A DNA stretch of 64,000 nt from Misgurnus anguillicaudatus (taxonomy: Eukaryota > Chordata > Actinopteri > Cypriniformes > Cobitidae), in assembly GCF_027580225.2 (NCBI RefSeq), contig NW_027395283.1, forward strand, positions 6,204,501 through 6,268,500, in the 5' to 3' direction. The notes below the pieces were generated by a model. That model saw nothing but the letters and a program-made list of their open reading frames with translations, ran no database searches and was not told where the DNA came from. Both the position numbers and the translations under genes were made by a program. Positions 9,956-22,024 of the stretch are shown here, in pieces (the stretch's first letter is position 1; each line of letters begins with the position of its first letter).

Positions 9956-11737
9956 TTATCATTGTCATCAAAAAACATTCAGATCAAATCTGAGGAAGAA
10001 GTTTGAGTGTTTGTATGAGGGAACATCAAATAAGAGAAACCCAACACCACTGAATGAGATCTACACAGAGCTCTACATCACAGAGAGTGAAAGTGGAGAG
10101 ATCAGTAATGAACATGAGGTGAGACAGATTGAGACACAATCCAGAAGAACAACAACAGAGGAGACACCAATCAAATGTAATGACATCTTTAAACCTTTAC
10201 CTGAACAAGACAAACACATCAGAAGTGTGCTGACAAAGGGAGTCGCTGGCATTGGAAAAACAGTCTCTGTACAGAAGTTCATTCTGGACTGGGCTGAAGA
10301 GAAAGAGAATCAGGACGTCCACCTCATATTTCCACTTCCTTTCAGAGAGATCAATTTGATGAAGAACAAAACACTCAGTCTTTTAGATCTTCTTCATCTT
10401 TTCTTCCCACAAACAAAAGAAATGGAAATCTTCAGTGATGAATATAAAGTGTTGTTCATCTTTGATGGTTTGGATGAGTGTCGTCTGTCTCTGGATTTTC
10501 ACAGCAGTGTGAGGTTGTGTGATGTAAGTGAATCAACCTCAGTGGACGTGATGCTGACAAACCTCATCAAGGGGAATCTGTTTCCATCTGCTCTCATCTG
10601 GATCACCTCCAGACCAGCAGCAGCAGATCTCATCCCCTCTGAGTGTGTTGATCGAGTCACAGAGGTACGAGGCTTCACTGATCCACAGAAGGAGGAATAC
10701 TTCAGGAAGAGAATCAGAAAAAAGAGACTGGCCAACAGAATCATCTCACACCTGAAGTCATCCAGGAGTCTCTACATCATGTGTCACATCCCAGTCTTCT
10801 GCTGGATTTCAGTCACTGTTATAGAGAGAATGTTGAGTGAAGCAGAGAGAAGAGAGATCCCCAAGACTCTCACTCAAATGTACACACACTTCCTGATCAT
10901 TCAGACAAACATCAAACATCAGAAGGACTATGAGAAGAAAGATGAAGACATGATCTTCAAACTGGGGAAACTGGCTTTTGAGCAGCTTGTGAAAGGCAAT
11001 CTGATCTTCTATGATGAAGACCTGAGAGAGTGTGGCATTGATGTAGCAGAAGCATCAGTGTACTCAGGATTGTGTACTCAGATCTTCAGAGAGGAGTTTG
11101 GTTTGTATCAGGGGAAAGTTTACTGCTTTGTTCATCTCAGCATCCAGGAACATCTAGCAGCTCTTTATGCTCACATGTCCATCACAAACAACAACGTATA
11201 TGTATTTGATGAAAGTCCTAAAATTTTGGCCATATTTAAACATAAATCATCAAAACAGGTTTTTTTATCTGAGTTACATCATCGAGCTGTAGATAAATCT
11301 TTAGAGAGTAAGAATGGACATCTGGATCTTTTCCTGCGTTTTCTTCTGGGTCTTTCACTGGAGTCCAATCAGATTCTCTTACAGGATCTACTGACACAGA
11401 TGAGAAGTCGCATCTACATGAAAGAGAAAACGGTTGAGTACATTAAACAGAAGATAAATGAGAATCTGTTTCCAGAGAAATCCATCAATCTGATTCACTG
11501 TCTGAATGAACTGGGTGATGATTCACTGCTGCAGGAGATTCAACATTATGTGAAATCTTCATCAGTAGGAAAGACCAAACTCTCCTCTTCACAGTGGGCA
11601 GCTTTAGTTTTTGTGTTGTTGACGTCTGAGCAGCATTTGGATGAACTTGATCTAAATAAATTTATTGGAGCTGAAAATAAAGCAGATGAAGTTCTTGTGA
11701 GACTGCAGCTTGTGATTAAAGAAACCAAAAAACTCCA
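9956..11737 (+). CDS. NLRC3-like gene A, FISNA-NACHT exon
   Basis: Main exon of a fish-specific NLR, a cytosolic nucleotide-binding innate sensor. Acceptor TTTACAG precedes 9956; donor CA|GTAAGT follows 11737; 1782 nt, phase 2 at both ends. Residues 1-75 form the FISNA-type lead-in ([12 protein letters not shown], then [12 protein letters not shown]). The Walker A P-loop is GVAGIGKT (10239-10262). Walker B is [10 protein letters not shown], about 70 residues later. ITSRPAAA is the sensor-1-like segment. Helical NACHT-associated regions follow, with CHIPVFCWI and the [14 protein letters not shown] winged-helix motif. The frame is intact, with every expected NACHT motif. ATP-driven oligomerisation is known for the family; the ligand here is unknown. 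Fish carry hundreds of such genes, so orthology cannot be stated. Confidence 0.95.
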
Positions 11738-11776
11738 GTAAGTAAAACTAACAACAATCACATGACTGTTTACATA

Positions 11777-11868
11777 TTAAAGCAACACTATGTAGTTTTC
11801 CATGTAAGATTGGCTTACGGCTCCCACATGAGGTTGAAAAGCACAACAGTGCAATTGTGTTGCTTTAA
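11777..11868. mobile_element. 92-bp MITE, TTAA ends
   Basis: TTAAAGCAACAC at the left and GTGTTGCTTTAA at the right are perfect inverted ends, with TTAA at both borders. It lies in the intron just after the NACHT exon and has no coding capacity. Confidence 0.8.
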
Positions 11869-12354
11869 TACAATTAATTTAATTATTTTATGATTTTATT
11901 TGAACTTTTACTTTGGAAGAATCTTTTCTAACAAAATTCATTTTCTTAATGTTGTACATAAATCAGCAGTCAATCTCAAAAAAGTTCCCAACATTCTGCC
12001 AATATAAAAAGTGTCCAGTTTTCTTGACGTTCTAAGAACGTTTCTGTGTTGTCTGAACGTTAGATGAATGTTACATTCTACCATTTTTCTACCAACAACT
12101 TATCTACCAACTGCTACAGAATTACACTAACTTTACATTACCATAACAAATGTGTTTTATTATATACACAAAGTTAACACAACCAGGGAAGAACTAGCAA
12201 ACAAAAAGTCAAGGGTCAAGAGTCCAACTAAAACAAACACTGATCAACACCATGGTGACTTTAAATGAAACAAATCATCAACATCTAAACCTAATAAGTG
12301 AATTGTGTTTTCTACAGCAATATTTTTACAGAACATTCAGAAATAATGTTTTAT

Positions 12355-12593
12355 GGGGTGGTTTCCCAGATAGGGATTAGCTTAAGCCAGGACTAGGCCT
12401 TAGTTTAATTATGAAATATAAATTGTTTTAACAAACACACCTTACTAAAAACATTACTTGTGTGCATTTTAAGGCAAAACAAATGGCATTGATGTATTTT
12501 AAAATATGTCAGTGCAAGTTGTTTTCAGTTTGGACAGCTATTACATTTACGTTAGTCTAGGACTAGTCTAATCCCTGTCTGGGAAACCACCCC
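12355..12593 (-). mobile_element. MITE, GGGG-GGTTTCC family, copy 2
   Basis: GGGGTGGTTTCCCAGA to CTGGGAAACCACCCC. The interior matches the inverse of the 4556-4794 copy. A TAT trinucleotide flanks both ends (12352-12354 and 12594-12596), consistent with a 3-bp target duplication as made by PIF/Harbinger-type transposases. Confidence 0.9.
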
Positions 12594-12633
12594 TATAAAT
12601 TTTAAAATAATAAAATGCAATGTTTCTCTATCA

Positions 12634-15057
12634 TATGGCTGGACAATATGGCCAAAATTTTTATCGCTGTATACTTCTTCATTTCGGTCGGTACGGTATA
12701 AATACTATAATGGTATGCATATTAAAAAAGCCTCAGGAAAAACTGCCAAGAATGCGTTCATTGGATGTCTGAACCAAAAACAAACCTCTGAAATAAATTG
12801 GGCCACCGGGTTGTGTTTCTGTTTTGATATATTATGGATTTATTCAGTCACAGTATTGACTTTTATAGTTCCATCTGTGTTAGTCTTTGTTCAATTTGCT
12901 ATTATAGTAATATGTGGAGAAAATATAAGTCAACGTGACCCTAAAATAATTGTAGTATTTAATGTTACATACTGTAAGAAAAATAAAAATTACTGATTTA
13001 CTTGTAATTGCTTAGCAAGCTAGATAGTAAAAAATTATACATTTATTTCATGATCTAATCTAATATTTTTTTATACAAAGATGACGGTGTTGAAATGTTA
13101 TGGTTGTCACAGTAGCAGTGTCCAAAATATGAAGAAGTTTAAGAGAAAATATCAAACATACAGGAGCTTGAGTGATCTTGAAGCATGCAGTAGAGCTGAA
13201 GGTTTGAAAATGGGGTCCTCAGGAATGAAGTTGACTCTGTAGTTGTCTGATTTTATTGCTTTTTATAAATATCTGACGGTGATGATGAATATGTGGGACA
13301 CATTTTGAGCAATCACTAAATAATAGTAAATATTGTTCAAAACTCACTGTTTGTAGTTTTTAATACATATTACAATGTACTCTTTCATGTGGTAAATATA
13401 TTATTCAATTCAATTATTACTTTTGGCTTTTTTAATCAAGTTGAAATGATTATCTCTTAACCGAGAACAGCTGATTTTGTAGGCAATGGTCCAGCATATA
13501 ATCAATAATAAAAAATAAAAATAAACCTATAAAAGAACCTTACATATGTGCAAAGGACCCCCTGATTATAACATTGATTCTTTTTCTTCATGAAAATGTT
13601 ATTAATTTCCAACAGAATCAGCACTTTTCTTAGTGGGACATGTTTTTGCCAAAGTTTCAAGAATCAGTGATTTGATACTAGAAATTTAATTATATTATAC
13701 ATATTACTCATAACCAGATGACACAGCAGCATACATACTTGTATCTTTTCTCCTCATCTTTATTCTTTTCTAACCTTGGCACCTTATGGATTAAGCCTAT
13801 TTTTTCTCACCAGTAATTTAGTTTGTGTGCATTACATCTCATGTTCTCCCTCTCTATATGATGTCGTCATTGGAAGCTGTGACTTGATGCGAACTAACCC
13901 CACACCTCCTTCTCATACTTCTGAGTGACTGACAGCTCTTCTCTGAGCAAACACTCCAAAGTCCCGAATAAATTAATTGATCGCATGGTGGTGTCAATGA
14001 TATGATTTGGTGCGAGGTACAGATCAGCGAATTTAAATCTGCATTCCATTTGCTTGTCGTCCCGGAGATTGCGGCTCATGGTTGCTTAAAGCACAAGTTC
14101 TGTATTTTACACTTAAAGCCCTGTTTTCAGATTGTTTATGATGAAATAGAATGGTTTTTACTGAAATTTAGACATATGATGCTGGCCTGAGAATTTTCGG
14201 GTGTTTGTTGTTTCACCTCCCACCTCTACAATTGGTGTATAGGTGCACTGAAACAATCTATCCTAAAATGCATTAAACTTTCATTTACAAAGACGTGAAA
14301 CTCAGCGAGTGGTCAGGGGTGTTCACTGATATGCTCAAACAAAAATCGCTGCAAAAGATGCTTTCCAACAGCTGTTATCGTAGTTTTTGTCCAACTCCAT
14401 TGACTTGTATTAGATGTGCTGTGAGGTACGGTATTACTCCGCTGCCGGAAATGTTGTTTCTATTCTTGCAATTGGCAAAGGTGGATTATCACCACCAACT
14501 GGGCTGGAGTGTCTATTATTCAAGCTCTAAGCGGAAGAATATACGGGTGTGAGGCAAATAGGTCCACAAGTTTACAACGAATGATAAAACATCTGTTGAA
14601 AAGCATCTTTTGCAGCGATTTTTCAGTGATATCAGTGAACACCCCTGACCACTCTTTGTAAACGAAAGTTTAATGCATTTTAGGAAGGATTGTTCCAGTG
14701 CACCTATACAGCCATTGTAGAGGTGGGGGGTAATACAATAAACACCCGAAAGTTTTCGGGCCAGCATCATATGTCAAAGTTTCTGTCAAAACCGTTCTAT
14801 TTCATCATAAACAATCTGAAAACAGGGCTTTAAGTGTAAAATACCGATCTTGTCCTTTAACTGCAAGACACCACACGTTTAAGAGGGAAGTAGCCCCTTG
14901 ACCTGTGTTTAACATGCGTTTTTACACGTGACACATGAACGGCCACAGGACGCCGTAATGTATAAAAATTTCGGAAATGTGTTTAGAAACCATATCACTG
15001 TTATCGAAAAATATTATACTGCGAGATATATTGATATTGAAATATTGTCCAGTCCTA
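12634..15057. mobile_element. hAT-like DNA transposon, 8-bp target duplication
   Basis: Left end TATGGCTGGACAATAT; right end, inverted, TAGGACTGGACAATAT. The 8-bp sequence CTCTATCA lies immediately outside both ends (12626-12633 and 15058-15065), the hAT hallmark. About 2.4 kb, with no recognisable transposase; the 93-codon frame at 12715-12996 resembles nothing I know. It contains the TTAA-bordered fold-back element at 14086-14860 and sits inside the older 11975-15290 element. Confidence 0.8.
14086..14860. mobile_element. third fold-back element, TTAA ends
   Basis: TTAAAGCACAAGTTCTGTAT at the left pairs with the inverted right end (TTAAAGGACAAGATCGGTAT read on the minus strand). The arms (about 14086-14380 and 14590-14860) are near-complementary, including GCCCTGTTTTCAGATTG and the CAGGGGTGTTCACTGAT block. 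Small open frames in it are arm sequence, not genes. Confidence 0.8.
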
Positions 15058-15581
15058 CTCTATCATTTACATAACAAGCAAATAAGTCTATAAAACAGTT
15101 GTTGTTTTAAACATTGTGTGAACATTAAAACATGACATTGACATAACGTTTGAAAATGGTAGAATCTAACATTCATCTAACGTTCAGACAACCCAGAAAC
15201 ATTCTTATAACATCAAGAAAACTGAACACTTTTTATGTTGGCAGAACGTTTTTGGGAACTTTCACGGAACGTTCTTAGAACTTTTTTCTGTTAGCTGAGA
15301 GTCAGACAATATCTTGTCCATTATGAACACAAACACTTGAGGAAATAAGATCATGTATTCAGTGTGAGTCATGAACTCAATACAGATTTATGAAGAAATG
15401 TTCATGTGGTTTAGGACATCTAACACTAATAGTCAGCTGTGTGATGGATTTATTTGACATTTAAACACACAGTGTCTCAGTTACTGAGGGATTGAAAGAG
15501 GAACATTACATGAAGAGATGGAGGTTAGAGATTTGTGTTTGTAGTTTTGGATAATTCACATAAAGTCTCTGTTCTCTACAG

Positions 15582-15755
15582 GTTGTGGAGGTGTGATATC
15601 ACAGATGAAGGTTGTGTTGCTCTGACTTCAGCTCTGAGATCAAACCCATCACACCTGAGAGAACTGAATCTGTATGATAATAATCTAAGAGATTCAGGAG
15701 TGAAGCTGATCTCTGATCTACTGAAGAATCCTGACTGTAAACTGAAGATACTGAG
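15582..15755 (+). CDS. NLRC3-like gene A, LRR exon 1
   Basis: Acceptor TCTCTACAG and donor GAG|GTAAGA bound exactly 174 nt (58 codons, phase 2 at both ends), the usual fish NLR LRR exon size. It encodes LWRCDITDEGCVALTSALRS, then LRELNLYDNNLRDSGVKLIS and KLKILR: two ribonuclease-inhibitor-type repeats with the LxxLxLxxNxL pattern. LRRs in this family sense ligand and hold the NACHT in its off state. It joins the preceding exon as CA+G, in frame. Confidence 0.92.
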
Positions 15756-16660
15756 GTAAGATTGTGATCTGATGTTCAGACAAAAATTACATATAGATTA
15801 TAGTGAGACTATATAGAGATCATAACATCTGTAATGGATTTAAAGACACTAGTCAACATTGAAAGTGGATCATAAAAGTTAATCTTAGGGTGTTTTCAGA
15901 CCTGTAGATCGATTGCTTTGTTTTGAAACTGGGGATTACATGGATACAATGTTGGTTCAGTTCGCATACACAAGGCAATATTTCCAAATAAAGCAGACTT
16001 TGCTAATACAAGTCATGTGTGTGTAAACTTTCCTTTAATTGCTCAGAGTGCATCTGTTTATTTTCTGTGATTCTGCTTAAATTGTCTGTCAGGATTAGAG
16101 CCCGAAGCCATTTGTTTTGAGAATAATGGCTGGCTGATGAAGTTATTGGCTGGCTAGCCGGCTTAGCCAAAACCTAAATGACTGCTGCAGGCAAACTTTT
16201 CATAGCTGCAAATGACTGAAGCTGCCACTACATGTCTACAGATGTACATGTTATACTGATTAACTAGATCTCAATCTTTACAGGTAATGAGAAATTGAGA
16301 CTGAGAAAAACTGTAATATAAACACACACTGTTATCAGTATTATTTTGGACAAAGTTTTGCATATTTCACTTCAATGTACACTGAATCATGCGTCGTGAA
16401 TTAGCAATGTGGAAACGATGGTTTGTTACTGCAGTTATATACCGTTCAGTGCTAAAAATCTCTCCGTTCCAGAATATTTGGTTCATAACATCAATCTTTG
16501 ATTCAGGTTTGTGCAACCGTGCCCTGAAGATTTAACAAAAGTCTGGGTAGGTCTAAGTTAAAAAAAAAAGTAAATAGGAATTAGGAAAGTATGTGAGAAG
16601 TGAGATCAAAATTACCTTGCTTGCTTCTTTCTGCCATTTAGATCAGTGCGAGAAAAAAAG

Positions 16661-16942
16661 GGGGCGGCAGTGGCTCAGTGGTTCATGTAGGTTGTCTACA
16701 AACCGGAAGGTTGGTGGTTCAATCCCCGGCTCCACCGGACCAAGTGTCGAAGTGTCCTTGAGCAAGACACCTAACCCCAGCTGCTCCCGACGTGCTGGCT
16801 GGCGCCTTGCATGGCTGACACCGCCGTCGGTGTATGAATGTGCGCGTGAATGGGTGAATGTGAGGCTAATTGTAAAGAGCTTTGGATGGCCATAGGTCTG
16901 TTAAAAGCGCTATATAAATGCAGTCCATTTACCATTTACCAT
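16661..16942 (+). mobile_element. tRNA-derived SINE
   Basis: The head GGGGCGGCAGTGGCTCAGTG contains an A-box-like TGGCTCAGTGG. A B-box-like GGTTCAATCC follows about 45 bp later, the internal RNA polymerase III promoter of a tRNA-derived SINE. The body has CCTTGAGCAAGACACCTAACCC, and the tail AAAAGCGCTATATAAATGCA then CCATTTACCATTTACC is typical of fish SINEs mobilised by L2/CR1-like LINEs. It resembles the cyprinid HAmo type, but that name is from memory. A 100-codon frame across it is not a gene. Confidence 0.85.
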
Positions 16943-16999
16943 AAAAAATGCATCGCTTCTTCTGTAGCAATTTTAATTGGTCGTCATCCCTGTTAGTCT

Positions 17000-17251
17000 C
17001 TGGCCGTTTCTCAATCCGAAGACTGCAGCCTCCGGAGGTCGCATTTTTACACTGCATACGTCATCAAGATTTTTTTTTTCAAAATATTAACAATTATAAA
17101 GTTTATTCTTAGTTAATCATAAATTGTTGTAATATGCGTATGGCTTGCGAATGTAATGCTCATTTAACTTAAATAAACCAGGATTGATGACGTATGCAGC
17201 CTGCATATGCGACCTCCGCAGGCTGCAACCTTTCGATTGAGAAACGGCCAG
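17000..17251. mobile_element. MITE with CTGGCCGTTTCTCAAT ends
   Basis: CTGGCCGTTTCTCAATCCGA at the left is inverted at 17236-17251 (ATTGAGAAACGGCCAG). Paired inner blocks are CTGCAGCCTCCGGAGGTCGC with GCGACCTCCGCAGGCTGCAA, and CATACGTCATCAA with TTGATGACGTATG. It is related at the tips to the MITE at 29250-29563. Confidence 0.85.
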
Positions 17252-18720
17252 CTGTGTATCGTAGCAACGAGTGAGCACAAGACTGTGCTGTTATGAAACC
17301 AGTCGGAAAATAGATCTCGTGTATTGGTTTATATATTTTGTGTGTGTATGTCTCTATGTGATAGAATTATTATTTGATGCAAATAATTCTAGCCGGCTCA
17401 GCCAAACTTTATCACCTCAATTTGGCTTAGGAAATTATTGGCTGGCGGCAGCTGAACTTCTGAACTGGCTTCGGGGTCTAGTCAGGATGGACAGAGAGCA
17501 GCTTTACGGGATTATTGTGTAGCTTTTTTGTATGTGTGGTTATATTACTTCATTTGTTTAAGTAGGAATCAAAACTTGGGTGGGACAACATTCTTAACAT
17601 GAATCTATGTGGAGAAGAGCAATTAAAAGCTGTTTTTAATAGGAACAGATGCACTTTGGTGTTAAATTGCGTTGACGTGCTAACCAGAATTTATCTACAA
17701 AAAGCTATCAGGTATGTTCATGGTTAATTAAGCAATTCATGGGTACCAAAGACGTCACTTCTGCCATGACTGCCGCCGTTTTTGTGTCAGTCTTGGCAGT
17801 GAACACATATCTAATGCACTGAATGGTCACATTTATTAGTTTAATTGAGGGCTTACCAGAAACAAAATACTGATTTTACAATCTGTAGTTAGATGTCGGC
17901 TGCCAGTCAGTCCCTACAGTTGTTGGCAATTGCAGAAGAGCGCAAAATCAACAAAATGTTGAGTTTTTGGGATTCTGCATTATTTGTCATATTCTGTATT
18001 AAATATTTCCAGAAATTAAAAATGTCTGATAAAAATAAATAAAATATAATATCTGTCATTCTAAATAGAGTAGACAAGTTGATGAATATTTTTGGCTTTA
18101 ATTTACTAACGTGAATAAACAATCCCTCTCATAGCACGCTGTATCCTGTTACCATAACAGCCCTGCACCCCACAGTTAACAGTGAATCACATCTTCTGAG
18201 TACACATAAAACCATTATCTCTACTAGATTTCTGAAGTTTAATGGTAAGATATAATGCATTATTTTCATTACGATACACACATGAAAAGTCCTTGTGAAA
18301 CCTGCTTGGTGCACCTGCTGTCTCATATGCAAGGATCTGGTAAAGCAATATCAAAATGTATTACAATGTATTATTTTGTAGTCCTTAAAATAAGCAGTGG
18401 CGTATTTAGACCTTGTGATGCCCTCGACCCACCTCACAAATGATCATGCAAGAATCCACTTAATAATTTAAAAGATTTTGTAAGAATTAGCAATTATTAC
18501 ATTTCACAAGGAAACTATCAATATAAACATGTCACTTTTGTAAAATTGAACACAAAAAACAACTCTTTAATCTGACATATAACAACATCTGTAGTTAATG
18601 TGCAACTACTCAGTGCTGTAATGCTACATTGCTTGATCTGAACAACACAAACAAAACAATTGCAGTAATATTATGCACAAATTCTCAAACTATTTACAAT
18701 TGCACTTTTCTGGATTTTGA

Positions 18721-19595
18721 TCAAGCAAAAAGCAGGGAAAGTGCAGAAAGACGTTTCTGTGTCATTGTTGTCCTAAGTTCATTTTTCACTCGCTTTAGAG
18801 TAGATAAAGACCTCTCTCCTTCACAGTTAGATACTGACAAAGTTAAATACAGTATAAGTGCAACAAAAACATTAGGAAATGTTGTCTTTAGTCCATTCTG
18901 ATCAACAATTTGCAGCAGCTCTGCAGGTGAGGTCTTGTCTTTGTTAAAATGTCTAAACTGAATCAGTTCATCAGTCAAAGTTTTATCTGGTCCACTGGAT
19001 AAGTGATGACAGTTTATCAGCTCTTATGCACAATTCACTTTCTGTACAGTCCTTACAAAAGAGAACACCAAAAAGATCATAGACCTCTTTGTAAGCATCA
19101 ATATGTTTGTCCAGGCATGATTTTAGTCTGTCCAAAATGACATAATATGCCTCGACCTTAAATCTCTGACTTACATCAGTAAATAATTCTTCATCTTCCT
19201 CAGATGACTCATCCACAAACCGCTTTCTCTTTCGTTTGCAGCAAACATCATATTGAGAAGTCTGAGTAACACAGAGAGCACGAGCAGATTCATCTACCTC
19301 ATATTACTCTCATTATTGTAGCTTTGTCCACGACAAATTGACAAGTCCAACCCCAAGTCTCGCACCAGTCTTGCCCCTGAAAATCAGTTGCTGGGACACA
19401 AAAGAAAGTCTGCTGTCCATAACATCTCAGCTGGAACAAACGTGCACATGCAGAACTGTGATCTTTCAGGCTTTGATGGTCACATACGCTCTTAATTAAG
19501 TCAAAATGTCCATTGGCGTATATAAATGTATATAAAAAGGTTCTGTGTAAAGTGAAAAGTTTAGGGAAAAAGTGTTTTAGGACGTATGAATCCAT
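18721..19595 (-). pseudogene. hAT transposase relic (ZMYM1-like), C-terminal part
   Basis: Three minus-strand frames in order: 19299-19595; 18983-19216 (acidic start, then FKVEAYYVILDRLKSCLDKH); and 18721-18978. The last reads TFPNVFVALILYLTLSVSNC, then GERSLSTLKRVKNELRTTM and RLSALSLL. This is the hAT C-terminal dimerisation motif (FPNLYIALR..LTIPVTVA..ERSFSKLK..K..LRSTM family pattern). Stops and frameshifts between the pieces show a dead gene. It is the natural transposase of the surrounding 15884-20121 element. The zinc-finger N-terminus was not found. Confidence 0.75.
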
Positions 19596-20121
19596 TACTA
19601 TAGGCTTGTAAGTATAAGTGACAGCTGTAACTTATATGTTCATCAAAAAACAATCTGCTACTTAATGTTATATTTATTTGTCTGTTTTTTTTATTTGTTT
19701 CTCTGTTCTTATTTTATCACTTACTGTTTACTTGATTATTTAATTACTTGAGAACTTTTTACTATTCATTAATATTAGGCCAGCATTTATGTTATCTTAG
19801 TGGTCACTTCTGATTGAAGGCAATCCTTTATTTTTTGCTGATCGAATAGAATATTGAATTCTTGAATGGAATACAATTATTTCGGGGTTCCTCTAATGAC
19901 TGTTGTTACCACCAACAGCACAACATATCCCGGGCATATTGTAATCTTGTTGTGATCCTCCTGGGAGTGTTTTATTGATCTTCATCTGGTAGTTGTGTCT
20001 GCTGTGAGCATAGACTAAAGCAGTCCGTCCCTGCCGTGTTCACATATGACTAAACAAACTGAATCAATGAGAAAAAGCAGCAGGTTCTGAAACATAGACT
20101 CAGGTCTGAAAACACCCTAAG

Positions 20122-20628
20122 ATGTCCTCAGACAAGTATTGTTCAAAATTCAAAGACAACATTTATAAAAAGTTTTGGTCCACTTTAAATGTTGAATGTT
20201 GAATTTTAATTTAATCTCAGTAATGTATTTGATAACTGAAGCAGATTTTATTCAACATTCATCACAACACTTAATCTCTACTGTGAAAGTCAAACATAAA
20301 ACATTAAAATTGAATTATGATGAGAAAAAAGTAAAAAAAAAAACATTCAGAAATAAAAACATAAGTGAAAATTTAGTGATGTCTGATGAGAGAAATCTGA
20401 TTTTATTACTGTATAAAAAATAAATCACACTGTTAATATAAACATAAACTGATGAAGTTCATTTCCTTGTAAATCTCACTGATGTGTTTCAGTAAAACAC
20501 AAACACACATAAATGAAACTAAAGTGAAAATGTTCATAAACACTAAATGATGACAGAAGAGAAACAAATTCAACTCACTGTAGATTTGATCTGTGTGTGA
20601 ACAAACTGTGTGTCTCTGTTCTCTACAG
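20122..20628. other. intron sequence, no gene seen
   Basis: AT-rich intron between the hAT element and LRR exon 2. The 75-codon frame at 20196-20423 is Lys/Asn-rich and has no recognisable motif. Confidence 0.5.
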
Positions 20629-20802
20629 GTTGAGTTCTTGTGATATCACAGATGAAGGTTGTGTTGCTCTGACTTCAGCTCTGAGATCAAACCCATCACA
20701 CCTGAGAGATCTGGATCTGACTGATAATAAACTAAGAGATTCAGGAGTGAAGCTGATCTCTGATGTACTGAAGAATCCTGACTGTAAACTGGAGATACTG
20801 AA
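20629..20802 (+). CDS. NLRC3-like gene A, LRR exon 2
   Basis: Acceptor TCTCTACAG, donor AA|GTAAGA, 174 nt, phase 2. It encodes LSSCDITDEGCVALTSALRS, then LRDLDLTDNKLRDSGVKLIS and KLEILK. It is nearly identical in sequence to LRR exon 1, so the modules arose by recent duplication. No stop or frameshift. Confidence 0.92.
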
Positions 20803-21533
20803 GTAAGATCATCTCTCTGATAGTTCCACATGTACTGAGGTTTAGTTAAACATAAACTGTATGAAAAAGAAAAAAACACTAAACTGTAAAGGATCTGATC
20901 AGTAAACAGATACATCAGCACTCTCATGAATAATTATGAGACATCGATACATCATCAAAGTACTGCAGTTTTTTAACAAAACACAACCTGTGAAGATAAA
21001 AACAGTGATAAAGCTTAAAATTAAAATTAATTCTTTAAATTAAATTTAAATTAATTAAAAAAAAACATAAATGTTGGGATGATCTTCCTCTGCCTTTTCT
21101 CTGTTCAGTGAGTGTCAGGAAGAAACAGCGCCTTTCATTTACAGACTCATCTGATGTGCTAATAGCGTTTCCAAAAACCTGCCACTAAATGTTTAGATAT
21201 AGATAAGTCAAGACCTGGTCAAGACTTTTTTTGGATGTGCGTATCCTGTTTTCTCTTTATAGATATAGATAAGAACATGAATTTACTTCTGTAAAAATAT
21301 GCACATCATTTGTTATTCAGACGGAGGCGCTGGGTGCGCTGCATCAGATAAATACAGTAATACTGCCAAAATCACTGTGTATAATGATGATGATTAGACG
21401 ATATGTCAGTTACAGTTACATATCGATATGCTGGTTAACATATTAATTATAAATGTCGATTCTGAATCGATTCATGAGGGTCCAAATGATTCCCACCCCT
21501 AATAAACACAAACACTTGAGGAAATAAGATCAT
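20803..21533. other. intron sequence, no gene seen
   Basis: AT-rich intron. TGATTCCCACCCCTAA near 21488-21503 looks like one end of a common fish hAT-type MITE, but I could not find the partner end. The last 27 bases (AACACAAACACTTGAGGAAA, then TAAGATCATG) repeat 15328-15358, upstream of LRR exon 1. Confidence 0.4.
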
Positions 21534-21747
21534 GGGCCTTATTTTAACGATCTGAAACGCAAGTGTGAAGCGCAAAACGCAAGTCACTTTGTGGGCGGAT
21601 CTTGGGCGCTGTTGCTATTTTCCCGGCGGGAGAAATAACTCTTGCGCCAAGCGCAAATGTTACGAGTTTCAAATGTATGGAACTGGAGTAACAAATGATT
21701 TTTTTTTTTATTGGGGTTCACTACTCTCAACTCTCCTGGATAACAGC

Positions 21748-21816
21748 CTGGAAAACAGAATGTGAAGTCAATGAGTGAAAGAGCGAACCGTCATCTTCGT
21801 CTCTAAATCTCAATAT
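21748..21816. repeat. 69-bp direct repeat, copy 1
   Basis: CTGGAAAACAGAATGTGAAG through TCTCTAAATCTCAATAT recurs at 29182-29249 with a single clear difference (CGTCATC versus CGCCATC). Both copies stop at CAATAT, where a different transposon begins. Confidence 0.85.
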
Positions 21817-22024
21817 CTTTCAGTGGCGGTTCTACACGGAGGCCAAGGGTGGCCCGTGCCTCTGTAGACATGTCCCTGGCCACCCCTGTGGCCACCCCGT
21901 GCTGACCAAATAAAAAACTAGAAATGCAATTCCCAAGGAATTACCAGTGCATGAAAATGCAAAAAAGTTGATTGACAGAAATGTAAAAGAAATTTAGTCT
22001 AGTAGTTTACCTGGCTGTTGACAT

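Larger units (their letters stand above)
11975..15290. mobile_element. DNA element with about 170-bp inverted ends, filled by later insertions
   Basis: The left segment (about 11975-12110: AAAAAGTTCCCAACATTCTG, CCAGTTTTCTTGACGTTC, GTCTGAACGTTAGATGAATG) is inverted at the right (about 15145-15290: CTAACATTCATCTAACGTTC, ACATCAAGAAAACTG, CGTTTTTGGGAACTTTC). The interior holds a MITE and a hAT element, so the original element was much shorter. Exact tips are blurred by divergence. Confidence 0.65.
15884..20121 (-). mobile_element. 4.2-kb hAT-like element with ZMYM1-like transposase relic
   Basis: CTTAGGGTGTTTTCAGACCTG at the left end (15884) is inverted at the right (CAGGTCTGAAAACACCCTAAG, ending 20121). 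The YAGGG-type tip fits hAT elements. A decayed transposase sits on the minus strand (18721-19595), and a SINE and a small palindromic MITE have inserted. No 8-bp target duplication can be read, so the ends may have decayed. The element fills most of the intron between LRR exons 1 and 2. Confidence 0.75.

Noticed and set aside
12715..12996. 93-codon frame with hydrophobic segment
   Set aside because: Lies inside the hAT-like element, has no match to transposase motifs and no splice or promoter context.
16661..16740. Possible tRNA gene from A-box and B-box-like motifs
   Set aside because: The sequence continues into a SINE body and a 3' LINE-like tail, and no clean cloverleaf with paired acceptor stem is apparent.
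18983..19216. Separate host gene with an acidic start
   Set aside because: It lines up in order with the ZMYM1-like hAT transposase frames on either side, so it is part of that relic.
15884..20121. 8-bp target duplication for the 4.2-kb element
   Set aside because: Flanks GTTAATCT and AGATGTCC do not match; I did not force one.
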